From Neoceratodus forsteri (Eukaryota > Chordata > Ceratodontiformes > Ceratodontidae): 64,000 nt of DNA. Below the pieces are notes generated by a model. That model was not told the DNA's origin. It worked only from the letters and a program-made list of their open reading frames with translations, and ran no database searches. Within the stretch, counting starts at the first letter, position 1, and every line of letters begins with the position of its first letter. The DNA lies in NCBI GenBank assembly GCA_016271365.2, contig JADMNL010000028.1, positions 53,834,001 through 53,898,000 on the forward strand. The letters are read 5' to 3'. Shown here piece after piece: positions 11,135-22,114 of this stretch. The position numbers and the translations under genes are program-made.

Positions 11135-12449
11135 TCATATTTGCAAATTTAACCATATACCAAGTTTTGCTTTAAATGTATCAATGTTAACTATATCTAC
11201 TAGTTCTTGTGGTAGGGAATTCCACTGTTTAGATGCCCTAATACAGAAGTATTTATAACATTTATTTGTATTTGCCCATTCTACAGGAAGTTGTTTATCG
11301 TGGCATCTGCCTACTCTGTGCTTAATTGATAAAGTTAATCCACATTGCTTCATTGGTAACAGTGATTTTAATACTCTATGTGTAAACAAAATATCTCCTC
11401 TAAGTCTTCTTAGACGGAGTGAATTTAATCCAGTTTCTTTAAGACGTATTCCGTAGGGTTTATTTCTAAGATTTGGTATCATTTTTGTGAATTGTCTCTT
11501 GATTTGTTCTAATTGTTTTATATCACCTTTTAAATATGGGTTCCAAAATGGGGATCCATAATCTATATGTGGTCTAATATAAGTTCTGTATAATGGGACT
11601 AAGCACTGTTTAGATTTGTTAATAAATGATTAATTTGTTTTAATAATATATTGGTTGTTCTTGCTACCTTATTGCAATGTGAAGAAGATAATTTGTTATT
11701 TACTAAAATGCCCAAATCTCTCTCATAGTCAGTTTTTTTTTAGAAGTGTACCATTTAAAAAGTAATTTTATTTGAGGTTTTTTTGTACCAATATGCAAGA
11801 CCATACATTTATCTGTATTCAATGTCATAAGGTCTCTTAATGCCAATGTTTCAATTGCAATAAGATCTTGTCTCAGAATATGTATATTGTTTAATGTATC
11901 CACTCTACCTTCAAGCTTTGTATCATCAGCACATTTTGATATATGATTACGTGAAGAGATGTTAAGATCACTAATAAAAATGTTAAAGAGTATGTGCCCC
12001 AGAACAGAACCCTGGGGTATCCCACTTATAATTTGGCCGTGCTCAGACAGGACTCCATGTTTCCTTACCATGTGAGTTCTGTTATACAACCAATTTGTTA
12101 CTCAATTTATCAAATACTTGGAGAATCCCAATTTATTCAGTTTTTCAATTAACAATGTGTGAGACACTTTGTTAAAGGCTTTACTGTAATCCAACAGGGT
12201 TACATCTGACAAAATATGTTTATCCAAATAACTACTAATATTGTTATAAAAAGATACCAAATTTGTTGTACAAGAGGCACCAGATTTAAAACCATGCTGT
12301 GATATGTCTTCAATACCCAGATGTTGCATTTCAGACTCTGTTAGTGATTTAGTCATTCGTTCCATAGTTTTCCCTATAATAGATGTCAAACTAACGGGTC
12401 TGTAATTTTGAATGCTTGATTTATTTCCCTTCTTGAAAATAGGGATCAC
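11135..12449 (-). pseudogene. LINE reverse transcriptase, decayed
   Basis: Three frames cover the domain. 12,102-12,449 encodes NYRPVSLTSIIGKTMER, QHGFKSGASC and LLDYSKAFNKVSH. 11,703-12,089 encodes GIPQGSVLGHILFNIFISDL and the catalytic box CADDTK, which keeps the two aspartates. 11,135-11,482 encodes the C-terminal RRLRGDILFTHRVLKSL and KQWNSLPQELVDIVN. These are CR1/L2-group RT signatures. Frameshifts separate the three parts. Confidence 0.85.
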
Positions 12450-13119
12450 TGTGGCTTTTCACCAGTCATCTGGTATGTCATTTTCCATAAGTGACTTACT
12501 AAAAAGTAATGGTAAAATTAAAGAATCAGCTGTCTCTGCCAGATATCTGGATTGAATGTTGTCAGGTCCTAAATTAGTCGATTTTTTGATTAGTGCCAAG
12601 GCCTTCTTTATCTATATACATTCAAATTTATGTGTAGTAGTTACTTTATTAGATACTGGGGCAAGCAAATCTGATTTGCTGAAAACAGTACAAAAGTATT
12701 TATTAAATAAATTTGCAGTTTCATAATTATCCATAATAATGCTTCCATTTTCAACCAGTGGGCCTATTATCTTGGTATTACATTTTTTTCTGTTTATATA
12801 TGAGAAAAAATATGATTTGATTTGGTATGAGCTAGTTTGAATTAAAATGTAAGTTTAACTTGTTTAATTGATTTTTTTAATAAAGACACTTAGTTTTATA
12901 TTTATATAAATTACTCATGTTATGATTTATTTTCAATTGTTAAAGGAATGTTCTTTTTTTTATTAATCTGTGTATTGATTTATTAAACCAGATGAGAATT
13001 TTACCTTTTTATTGTATTTAGATTTTATGGGAACATATTTGTATTCCAATGAAAAAATAATTTGTTTGAATTTGTTCCAAACCATATTTACTGATTGATT
13101 TTTAAATATTTCTTCCCAA

Positions 13120-13776
13120 TTAATTTAGTTTAATTTTGATATTTATCAATCTAAAGTTTGCTTTATTGTAGTCTTTTAATTTTGTAGTTATCATAACTTT
13201 AACCTTTTTATATTTAGATTGAATAAAGTTATGATCGCTGTTGCCAATTGGGGCAGTGATATTTTTATTTGAAAAAGTATTTTCTGCATTTGTAATAATA
13301 AAATCCAGAACATTTGTTCCCCTTGTTGGTGAACATACCAGTTGTTCAAGTCTATTATCCATACAAAGAGTTGTTGTTAACCTTTTCTGTACATTTCTTG
13401 CTGTAAATGTTTTCCAGTTAATACCTGGCATATTAAAATCACCCAGGACAAGAGTGTTACCATTATTAACCATATCTGAGATTGTTTTAATCATATCTGT
13501 TGTATACTGAACATCTGCAGAAGGTGGTCTGTAGCAAACTCCAACAATTAAATTAGGTTGACCCTTTAATTGAATTTTCACCCAATGATGTTCCAAATTA
13601 TCAGATAAATTTATTTCATAACATGGGATGTCATCTCTCACATACAGACATACTCCTCCACCCAATCTATTGTCTCTGTCTCTATAGTATAGTTTGTAGT
13701 TTGGAATATCTCTGGACCACTTAACAGAAGGGTCCCCACCAAGTTTCAGTGACCGCAATAATACCCAGATTCTCAA
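13120..13776 (-). pseudogene. LINE endonuclease domain
   Basis: A 218-residue open frame has the APE-like endonuclease blocks GGGVCLYVRDDIPCYE, VGVCYRPPSADV, LVLGDFNMPGINW and the terminal GNSDHNFIQ with the catalytic Ser-Asp-His order. It nicks genomic DNA to prime reverse transcription in intact elements. The N-terminal part of the domain is outside this frame. It is the longest intact coding segment of this LINE. Confidence 0.85.
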
Positions 13777-13929
13777 GAATACATTTAACCTGTAGCTCAG
13801 ATATGTTAATGTTGTTTAAGGATCTTGCATTATAAGATAGTATAAGATCCACCTTGGATATACTCACTGCCCAGTGTAAGAGAACCGGGGACATTCCCAT
13901 TCTCCCCCTAAACTTCAGTTTAAATGATT

Positions 13930-15187
13930 TCTTATTACTGCTGCCAGAGTATTACCCATTATGGTACTACCTCTTCTGCTGAGGTGGAGCCCATCCCAAC
14001 AGAAGAGAGTCTCAATCACAAAATCTCTCCCAATGTGGGATACAATAAATATTCTGTATTAGGCACCATTTCCTCAACCAATTGTTCATTTAATTTTATT
14101 TGTTATATACTCAGTAGCTCTTGGTACAGGGAGGATTTCCAAAAAACAAACTGTGCATCCTTTTTCTACAAGTTGATTAAGTGTAACAAACTCTTTCTTA
14201 AGTTTTGTGTTGTCAGTTCAGTTAATATCATTTGTTCCTGCATGGATTACCACTAGTGGGTTATGACCTGAATCAGAAAGAATGTTATTTAGCATATGTG
14301 TTATGTCAGACACTTTTGCCCCCCTGAAGCTTGAGCATGAACAGTTTGTTTATCTGGATTACAAATTACCCTATCAAGATGTTTTATTACTGAATCCCTA
14401 AGACATATACCTGTCTAGTTGGAGCTAGAGGGTGGTGGAATTAGAAGTGTCCATTGGAATACTAGTCTGGGTAAGGGGGGGGTCTGCGCTTTTGATGATT
14501 TTGGGGTGGGAAAGGGTGGATTATTTTCACAAGATACTTCTAAATGTATTTTATTTTGTACCAGTGGATACTGATCCAGAGATATAAGAGTTGTAACTGA
14601 AGAATCATTACTGTTGACCACTGGGGTGCAGTTATGCTGGTTATTGTTACTTATAATTTGTTCTACTATAACAGTATCTGTATCATAATGGGTAAGGAGT
14701 GGAGCGAAGGAATTTTGTGTTGGGATAGAGAACTGTTATGCTTTTCGCCCTTTTTTGAAGCCCTAGTGGATGAGATGAATGTCCAATCTGGGTCATGTTC
14801 TACGTCGTCCTCTCTCCCTCGTTTTCTTATAGTTAATTGACTACTGGTCAAACCATTTTGTGTTCCCATTTTGAATACACATTCATCTAAGGTGATGTCA
14901 GTTTGGGTGGAATTACTGACTTTTTTTTAAGGAATTTGGGGAAAACTTTGTTCTTGCTCATTATATCTTCTTAACATGTCGGCCTGATTATTTTCTAGAA
15001 CTAATAGCCATGTGCCACATAGGGCTATGTCATCTTTAAATGGGGCATTGTTGGTGCACTTATCAGATGTAAAGATATGTGTGGAACAAGGGAGCTTTTG
15101 AACGAGTTGGTACATACCACAAGATGTGCATTTAATACACATGTCACTATCTAGCGTTATGATGGTTGGACTATCACATCCTGCCAT
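13930..15187 (-). pseudogene. LINE ORF1 relic with Cys cluster and SGNH-type motif
   Basis: A start at 15,187 opens an 86-residue frame with cysteines spaced like a zinc finger (MCIKCTSCGMYQLV, later DKCTNN). Much further along on the minus strand, near 14,235-14,260, the sequence encodes VVIHAGTNDIN, the Gly-x-Asn-Asp block of SGNH hydrolases. This matches the ORF1 layout of several CR1-clade families: zinc finger, spacer, esterase. Stops and frameshifts interrupt the rest. The role of the esterase in retrotransposition is not settled. Confidence 0.6.
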
Positions 15188-15805
15188 TTTACAACTGTTG
15201 TAACAGGTAGTATTATAAATACTGTGATGTTTATAACCCTCCTAAGTCATTCAAACAGCTATAGCTTGTACTAATCGCATATAGATAGTCAATTCAGTAT
15301 TTTACCTGATTTTAAGCCCAGTCTATAGATATAAGAACTCACAAAGTTCTTCTATGTTCAGCCAAATCCACCAAACACACAAAATCAAGCATACAGAGTG
15401 CACTTGCCCTGCTCTGGCTCACCCTGCTCACCACAGGGCTCGAGTTAAATGGGCTATAGTGACCCAGAAGTGGAACAGAGGTCACAACACCGTGGGCTAA
15501 CAGTAATCTGCTTAAAACAAAGAATAAAAACTGAAATATCCCTAGTTTAAAGGTGTGTAACTATTTTGATGCTGTTCCAGTGTCACAAAGTCCCAAAAAG
15601 TGCCCCATAAGTCGAGCTGTAGTTTCAAGGAGTGCTCGAAAAACTACTGCCCCTCTTCCTGCTTTCTCTTATATAGCAGGGCTCCAAATTCGGTTAAATG
15701 AATGTTTACAGTATACAAAATCACACAAAAGGTATATTTCTATGCTAGTTAACATTTACTAATGCAGCAAACACCACTGCTCAATCAAAGCTCAATTGTA
15801 TCTGT
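15188..15805 (-). other. Probable 5' UTR of the CR1-like LINE
   Basis: About 600 bp upstream of ORF1 end at the point where homology to block B resumes. No coding motif is seen. Confidence 0.5.
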
Positions 15806-16002
15806 ATTTGGTAGAACTGCCAGTGGAAAGGCATTGGGGTGATTTAGTTTTAACTGTCTGCTTGATGAAATGAGGATGATATGATAAATGGCTTAGCATG
15901 TTTTTGCAGTGACATTAGCTAGTCCATGTAGACATTGGATGGAAAGCACTACAGTCCACAATAGAAAAGTGGCGTATCACCCCAGAGTTTGCAAAAATAC
16001 TG
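15806..16002. other. Block B of the duplicated unit (U1, second part)
   Basis: It begins 'ttggtagaactgcc' and matches 42,212-42,410 and 62,582-62,775. It is broken at 16,002 by the DIRS insertion. Confidence 0.8.
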
Positions 16003-16018
16003 TTTTCAAACAACATGA

Positions 16019-16168
16019 AGTCTTACTATATTCTGACAGTAGCAGTGAGTCCCAACCTTCGAACTGCCCCGGAGATGAAAGAGTTAAGTTTCCATGCCAG
16101 GCATGGAATGCTGAGCTCGAGCTCGGTTGAGGCTCTTTCTGTTGCTGTTTAAACTCAAACCATCAGAT
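16019..16168 (+). repeat. DIRS 1 left inverted terminal repeat
   Basis: About 150 bp starting 'agtcttactatattctgaca' are the inverse complement of 20,891-21,040 with a few differences. Sixteen bases to the left (16,003-16,018) form the unique left extension that the internal complementary region copies. Confidence 0.92.
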
Positions 16169-16565
16169 TCTTTACTCTGCCTCACTGAACAGTCGCTCCG
16201 GAGATTTCTCCTTCTGCTCGGTTCAATTTGTCAGTTAAAGTACCGCTTTTCTCGGTTTCCGACCAAATTTAAACCATAACCTGTCGGTTCAGTCTCTGTC
16301 TGTGGTATCTGTGAGTACTAGATAGGTTATATTTTACTCTATTCTGTGTGGAACTTGTAAACGGTTCATTGGTTAGGTTTGAACCGATCAAGTTGTTAAA
16401 AAATCTTAAATTGTACTTTTAGAATGTGGTTACCGGTTCTTATCAGTTCTAAAAAAACAGATTTTATTACATTTTTTCCACGACCCATGACACGGTTAGG
16501 AACCAATAAGAGGGTCTAGCCTGGCGGATTGTCATAAAAGGATAAGTTTAGTTAGGACTGGCACA

Positions 16566-16733
16566 ATGTCTGAGAAACCCAAAAGAAAAACTGGACCCAC
16601 TGGGTTTCAGCACTGCAGTGTGTGTGGGAAGTCTTTGCCAAGGCTGACCCCCACCACCTGTGTTTATTGTCTGGGGTTTGACCACCTCAATGCAGACTGC
16701 CAGATTTGTAAAGTTTCCCTGCAGCTACCCTAG
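16566..16733 (+). pseudogene. DIRS 1 gag N-terminal cysteine cluster (55 residues)
   Basis: A short frame starting at 16,566 encodes HCSVCGKSLPRL, CVYCLGFDHLNADC and QICKVSL. The pairs of CxxC with a His between them match the zinc-binding N-terminus of vertebrate DIRS gag proteins. A stop at 16,731 ends it. Later gag sequence is found in other frames, so this is the start of a broken gag. Confidence 0.65.
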
Positions 16734-17073
16734 AAAGAGAGTTGGTAGGCTCAGGAAAGGAGGCAAAAAGTCCGCTGAACGGATGGCCAGCCGGTTCGGT
16801 TCAAACGAACCAGAAGGAGTGCCCTCTGACCAGAGGGAGAGACTTCTCGGGCAAAGGAGAGCTGATTCTGAGAGTCGGTTCCAGCTAAAAGAACTAGAAA
16901 AGAAAAATCAGCTGGTGTGGAGCCAAAACTTTCTTCTCCAACCGCTGAAGAAATAGCCAGAGCGATCAAAATTGCTCAGTCGCTTTCCCTGGTTCTGACC
17001 AAACCGGCACCATCAGGCAGGTGCTCGATTCGGCCGGTTCCACCAGTTTAAGAGTATGATTTAGAGGAATTTT

Positions 17074-18173
17074 ATGAACCGGAGGAGGAGGAAGAGGAGT
17101 ACGAGGAAAGTGAATGTGGATTTGAAAGTCTGGATGTGCCCATTGACCCGGACATCTCCTCAGACAGACCTTCAGGAGTGCCTCCTCCTAGGCTTTCTGA
17201 GTCCCCCTCCCATTTCATGTTTTATAAAAAAAGTGTCTGAAACCCTCCAGCTTCCTTTGGAAGAAGCTGTGGATGACCAGGAGGAGCCTGATTATGTGGA
17301 AATGATGGATATCCCAGAGTTTATGAGGCTGTCTATTCCCCTTGCACAAATCTTTTGGGAAACAGACATTTAAGATTTTAAAGACTCCTAACACTATACC
17401 TCCTGTGGATAAAAGAAAGGACAAGAGGTATACCTTGTCAGGCTCAGACACGGAGTTCCTTACACAACAATTCAGCCATGTTGGGGTAGTGCAGGCTGCA
17501 GTCTGTGATAAGGCAAACATTCCCTTGGCTTCACACCCCTCGGACAAGGACTCCAGGAGGATTGATGCCATGGCAAAGAAACAGTACATGGCAGCATCCT
17601 TGGGACTCAGACAGGCCAATTATATGGGCCTATACTGCTAGGTATCAAAACTCCAGATGGGACACTGTTATGGCTTTAGCAAAACAGGTCCCTGGCCAGC
17701 TTGCCAAGGAGCTGGAGCAGGTGGCTGCTGATGGTATTGAGGCATCCAAGGTGCAATTCCATGCTGCAGTAGACTCCAATGATGTGTCATCTAGAGTCAT
17801 GGCTACATCTGTGGCACTTCAAAGAATGGCTTGGCTCAGATGTACTAGCCTGTCACAGGATACCCAGACTAAGGCCATGGATTTTCCTGTTGTGGGTAAT
17901 TCTCTGTTTGGGGAGCAAACAGAGAATTACATGAAGAAAATGGATGAGTATAGGACCACCTATAGGAGTGCTCAGGCCAAGGAAAGGAAGGCCACTCCTC
18001 AAAGGCAGCTTCCAAGGGGCAGGGGCAGGGCTTTTCATAGGCCTTTTTACCAAGCCCAGGCCTCCTCTTCTGCTTATGCCCAGAGGGGGTTCTTTAGAGG
18101 GAGAGGCAGATGGGGTACAAGCAGACCTGCTTCCACCCCTCAGCCCAAAGCCCCTGCCAAACAAACACCCTGA
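17074..18173 (+). pseudogene. DIRS 1 gag, central and C-terminal parts
   Basis: Gag continues in three frames. 17,074-17,373 is acidic with EEAVDDQEEPDYVEMMD. 17,342-17,641 encodes DAMAKKQYMAASLGLRQ. 17,625-18,173 encodes the conserved MATSVALQRMAWLRCT and FPVVGNSLFGEQTENYMKKM, then an RG-rich tail (RGRGRAFHRPF, RGFFRGRGRWGTSR). The RG-rich end is typical of DIRS gag and suggests nucleic-acid binding. At least two frameshifts. Confidence 0.8.
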
Positions 18174-18175
18174 TG

Positions 18176-19108
18176 GGGTTGCCTGGGCCGATCCTCAGCT
18201 ACCTGTAGGGGGCAGGCTGGCTTACTTTGTCCAGGACTGGGAGTTCCTGACATTAGACAAATGGGTCCTGGAAGTAGTAAGCCAGGGACTGGTTCTCAGC
18301 TTCAAAAAAGTTTCCAAAGATGAGAACCAGATCCTTTCTACCTGCAAATCCATCAAAGACACTTACCTTAGAGGCAGAGGTCTCGTCCCTCCTAGCTCTC
18401 AGAGTTGTGGAAAGGGTTCCACCCCTACACCAGGGCAAAGGGTTGTACTCCAGGTACTTCCTTACCCCAAAAAAGACAGGAGAATGGCGGCCCATCCTGG
18501 ATCTCAGATATTTAAACAAGCACCTTTTAAAACCAAAATTCAAAATGGCGACTCTGGGAATTATTCTACCCTCACTAAGGCCAGGGGACTGGCTAGTGTC
18601 CCTGGACCTCAAGGATGCCTACTACCATATTCTCATCAGAAGCTTCCATCGAAAGTACCTCAGGTTCGAGCTGCCCTCAGGCCATTACCAGTTCAGAGCA
18701 ATGCCTTTTGGCCTCACCTCTGCTCCAAGGGTGTTCACAAAATGCCTGGCAGTGGTAGTTGCTTCTCTAAGAAGGCAAAAGATTGCCATCTTCCCTTACC
18801 TGGACGACTGGCTCATAGTGGGCCAGTCCCCAGACCAAGTCAAGTTACAGTTACAGATAACTCAGCAACTGCTCACTTCTTTGGGTTTCCTTCTAAATCT
18901 TCCAAAGTCAGTTCTAGAGCCTGTCCAGCTCCTCACCTTCATAGGCGCAGAGCTAGACACAGAGAAGGCCAGAGCCTTCCTTCCCCTTGACAGGGCAAGA
19001 ACCCTGGTCTCTCTGGCCTCCTTATTCACCCTGCAGGTGTCTCAACCAGCAAGGCATTTTCTACAGCTCCTGGGGCACATGGCTGCTTCTACAGCAGTAG
19101 TGCAGTGA
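18176..19108 (+). pseudogene. DIRS 1 reverse transcriptase
   Basis: The conserved upstream block (GGRLAYFVQDWEFLTLDKWV) lies near 18,210-18,270 in the frame of the preceding long ORF. A one-base shift near 18,315 moves to the frame of 18,320-19,108. That frame holds YFLTPKKTGEWRPILDLRYL, SLDLKDAYYHI, the catalytic FPYLDDWLIVG and FIGAELDTEKARAFLP. All three RT aspartates are visible. Apart from the frameshift the domain is well preserved. In intact elements it is one polyprotein with RNase H. Confidence 0.9.
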
Positions 19109-19120
19109 GCAAGATTTCAG

Positions 19121-19921
19121 ATGAGGGACATTCAGTTCCATTTGAGAACCTTCTGGTCTCAAAGGAAGGACCCTCTGACCAAATTGATCCCAGTAACTCG
19201 AACCCTGATCCAGGCCCTACAGTGGTGGCAGGATCAGAACAATCTGAGACAAGGGGGTTCCCTTTGTCACTCAATCCCACTCTTTAATCCTTACTATGGA
19301 TGCCTCCCTCTTGGGGTGAGGGGCCCACATGGGCGACCTGACCACCCAGGGGTTGTGGTCCCCTCAGGAAACTCTGCTTCACATCAATCTGTTCGAACTC
19401 AGCGCAGTATTTCTAGCACTTCAAGCTTTTCCAAATCTGTTCAGAACAAAGTTATACAGGTCAGAACAGACAACACTACCACAATGTGGTACATCAGCAA
19501 GCAAGGAGGCACTCGGTCTATGGCCTTGTGCACCGAAGCAATGAAGTTGTGGTCTCTGGCTTACTCACTGAACGTCTCCCTCATGGTAGTTCACCTCCCA
19601 GGCAAGGACAATGTCCTGGCAGACGCTCTCAGCAGGATTTCCCAGGGCCATCACGAATGGTCACTGGACCCCCTGGTCTTGAAGGTGATATTTTCCAGAT
19701 GGGGCACCCTGCAGATAGATCTTTTTGCAGCCCCAGACAATCACCAACTTCCCCTTTTTTGTTGCATGCCCCCAGTGTTGGGCTCAGTCCCCCTGGATGC
19801 CTTAGTTCTCAACTGGGAAGGGAAGTTTCTCTGTGCTTTTCCTCCCTTCCCTCTCCTGTTCAAAGTGCTAGTCAAAATCAGATCTCTACCCTGCAAGATG
19901 ATCCTGATTGCTCCAGACTGA
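19121..19921 (+). pseudogene. DIRS 1 RNase H and downstream region
   Basis: The frame encodes ALQWWQDQNNLRQGG, then QVRTDNTTTMWYISKQGG and VVHLPGKDNVLADALSR, the RNase H core with its catalytic Asp blocks. It continues with the C-terminal block WGTLQIDLFAAPDN. Between 19,320 and 19,440 the matching sequence (GLWSPQETLLHINLFELSAV) is in the frame of 19,329-19,544, so two compensating frameshifts break it. The domain degrades the RNA of the RNA-DNA hybrid during replication. Confidence 0.85.
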
Positions 19922-20019
19922 GCCAGACAGCCCTGGTATCCACTCCTACTGCCCTTCGCAGTCCATCTTCCCCTGTGTCTTCCCAGGAATTACAACCTGT
20001 TAACCTGTGCTCAGGGGAG

Positions 20020-20470
20020 GGGGTGGTTTCAGATTTCCACCTTAATCAATCTATGTCTCTCCCAGTGCACTTCACTGACCATTCCTCCTCTGGTGAGAGG
20101 AGGCTGCACAGTTTAGATGTGAAAAGAGCCCTTAGCTACTACATTAAGCGTACCAAGGGACACAGGTTTGACTCCCTCCAACTATTCCTCACTTATGGTG
20201 AGGTCGGTAAGGGGAAACCTGCCACTAAAAGATCCATTGTCAGGTGGATTGTCTCTTGTATCCAATTTGTTATGAAAAACTGGGTGAGGTTCCTCCCTCA
20301 GGCCTGAGGGCTCACTGTACCAGAGGTACAACTGCTTCCCTGGCTGCTGCCAGGGACATCCCTATTCTAGAGATATGTCAAGCAGCTACCTGGAAACAGT
20401 TCACACTTTTTACCAAGCATTACTCCTGGACATCCAGGCTAGGAGTGATGCTCAGTTTCAGCACAGCTGT
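20020..20470 (+). pseudogene. DIRS 1 tyrosine recombinase, C-terminal half only
   Basis: Two frames give VVSDFHLNQSMSLPVHF...KRSIVRWIVSCIQFVM, then, after a frameshift near 20,300, GLRAHCTRGTTASLAA and EICQAATWKQFTLFTKHY. The last stretch has the HxxR motif and the nucleophilic tyrosine. Comparison with the second DIRS copy (24,000-24,600) shows that the N-terminal SAM-like domain and the first catalytic arginine are missing: about 600-700 bp are deleted near 20,010-20,025. This copy could not integrate by itself. Confidence 0.85.
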
Positions 20471-20535
20471 GCTTCCAGAGCCTATTTCCTAAGTAGGTTC
20501 TGTTCCTCCTCCATGGAGGTACTGCTTTGTAGTCT

Positions 20536-20633
20536 GCTACTGTCAGAATATAGCAAGACTTCATGTTGTTTGAAGAAAAATTACTCACCTTAGTAATGTT
20601 GCTTCTTCTAATGGAGTCTTGCTATATTCTGAC
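20536..20633 (+). repeat. DIRS 1 internal complementary region (ICR)
   Basis: 20,536-20,573 is the inverse complement of the outer left end (16,003-16,035). It is followed directly by 20,572-20,633, the inverse complement of the outer right end (21,020-21,083). The two halves meet near 20,573-20,576. In the accepted DIRS model this segment templates the joining of the two ends into a circle. Confidence 0.92.
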
Positions 20634-20890
20634 CTCCCCTGCCCCTCTCAGAACCTCTGTTTTTGGGATGTGGGTGGGCAGTGCAGTGTTGGCACTTAGT
20701 AGGTGCCCACCTTTTTGTTTTCACCCCCTTCCTTTTTTGGGGTGAGTTGGTGTTGTGTTTTTGATTTTTTGGGTCTCCTGACTTGAGTCTTTGTTTTGGG
20801 ACCAAAAAATGTGTTTTATGTTTAGTAGCCAGTTGGCTAGTGTAGGTTTACAGCTTCCACACAGGGCCTTAGTGAGTTTAGCTCATAAAG
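20634..20890 (+). other. DIRS 1 3' untranslated segment
   Basis: T/G-rich sequence lies between the ICR and the right terminal repeat. No coding motif is seen. Confidence 0.6.
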
Positions 20891-21085
20891 ATCTGATGGT
20901 TTGAGTCTAAACAGCAACAGACAGAGTCTCAACTGAGCTCAAGCTCAGCGTTCCATGCCTGGCATGGAAACTTAACTCTTTCATCTCCGGGGCAGTTCGA
21001 AGGTTGGGAATCACTGCTACTGTCAGAATATAGCAAGACTCCATTAGAAGAAACAACATTACTAAGGTGAGTAATTTTTTCTTCT
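20891..21085 (+). repeat. DIRS 1 right inverted terminal repeat and right extension
   Basis: 20,891-21,040 pairs with 16,168-16,019. The last 45 bp (21,041-21,085) are the right extension copied in complement by the ICR. Confidence 0.9.
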
Positions 21086-21269
21086 GTGTCACCAGTTCAA
21101 CAGTCACACATAATTAAGAGGGATATCACTCTGCTGGCTCCAGCTGTCCTTACATAGTGCAGTGACTGGCAGCTGCTGTTCCATTGCCCGATCAACCCAC
21201 CCTGAATGTTTGCATTTCAGCTGTGTGAAAGTTCTATATCTGTATGCCATCAACAAGATTTGTTTCAAA
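21086..21269. other. Block B/C of the duplicated unit (U1 continuation)
   Basis: It resumes with 'tcaccagttcaac' and matches 42,420-42,596. 'caagatttgttt' at 21,254-21,265 is the last shared stretch before a long insertion. Confidence 0.8.
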
Positions 21270-21739
21270 GGCCTGTGCAGCCAGTAAGTGTTATGCTTGT
21301 GCAACTGTGTTACTTAGGTTTTGGCCGTTCACATTTTCTATTCCAGAGGAATTACCACCCTGTAGGGGTACCAAAGACAACAAACTGCCTAGAGGGTTCC
21401 AGTGCTAGAGGTGCTGCAGGAGGATTCCCTTGGCTAAAGGTACCTTAGGAAGGATCCCCAAAAAGAAATTAGTCGTATGAAGCATATGAGCAATCAGTAG
21501 TTATGAAATGTAGGAATAGATAAGCATCTGACAGCTTGATGATGTAATGGGATGTGCAGGTTAGCAGTGGCATGGGTTTGATGGGTTGTAAGAGAGAGAT
21601 AAGGGGACCTTCCAAGGAGAGGGGGAATGGCAGGAGAGAGGGAACAGCAAGTAGGGACACTGTCTTTGGCCAAGCAGTATCTTCAGACTGCGCTGGACAT
21701 CGGCGACTCATGTGCTGGGTTAGTCGCGATGCGCGTCAG
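21270..21739. other. Unassigned DNA at the left end of the 10.1-kb insertion
   Basis: I recognise no coding motif or known repeat in about 470 bp. It separates block C from the second DIRS copy. Confidence 0.35.
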
Positions 21740-22114
21740 CCCCTGCGCCGTCGGGCATAGCTGAGGATATCCACATTCACAGTGGATACCCAGCACAAGT
21801 TGGTGGATGTCCCCTTCTTGGGGACCGACCTCTTGACCCTGGGTGGAGGGTCACCTCCAGAGGACCGAAAGTCCAATGCCACCCTGGACTCGGTCTCCTC
21901 TGCCCAGAGGGACATGGGCTGCAGACCGCACCCAAGCCCTTCATCTGTCTGTGCCCACAGCACGTCCATGCCTGCAGCATCAGGGCCAGCAGGCTCGCAC
22001 TTGGCATCCCAAAGCCAAGCCTGTGGTTTCCTCTTCCAGAAAGCAGGGAGGCAAAGGCCCAGGAGGTCCCTCGGCCAGTCCCTCCTCCATGCCTGCCCAG
22101 TGACAGGTTGAGGG
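21740..22114 (+). pseudogene. DIRS 2 probable gag remnant
   Basis: The segment sits where the gag C-terminus is expected. It encodes only weakly suggestive sequence (a basic SSSRKQGGKGPGG stretch near 22,040). The assignment rests mainly on position upstream of RT. Confidence 0.35.

Larger units (their letters stand above)
11066..15805 (-). mobile_element. CR1-like LINE, about 4.7 kb, inserted in block B
   Basis: An AT-rich minus-strand LINE holds ORF1 (about 13,930-15,187), endonuclease (13,120-13,776) and reverse transcriptase (11,135-12,449 and upstream). Its boundaries come from comparison with the uninterrupted block B at 42,205-42,215. A 4-bp attt may be duplicated at the ends (11,059-11,062 and about 15,805-15,808). 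AT content and sequence differ clearly from the CR1 'A' copies, so this is another family. It is nearly full length but has frameshifts and stops. Confidence 0.75.
16003..21085 (+). mobile_element. DIRS retrotransposon 1, nearly complete, 5.1 kb
   Basis: The element has inverted terminal repeats (16,019-16,168 against 20,891-21,040), gag, RT, RNase H and tyrosine recombinase segments, and an internal complementary region at 20,536-20,633 made of the complements of the two outer ends. This geometry is specific to DIRS elements, which are thought to replicate through a circular intermediate and integrate with a recombinase instead of a DDE integrase. The host block B reads across the unoccupied site at 42,410-42,420 and 62,778-62,788. 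I see no clear target duplication, as expected. Reading frames are broken and the N-terminal half of the recombinase is deleted. Confidence 0.92.

Noticed and set aside
17944..18990. 348-codon open frame in DIRS 1
   Set aside because: Only its stretch around 18,180-18,320 carries DIRS RT sequence. The rest is a shadow of gag and RT, which are read in other frames with recognisable motifs.
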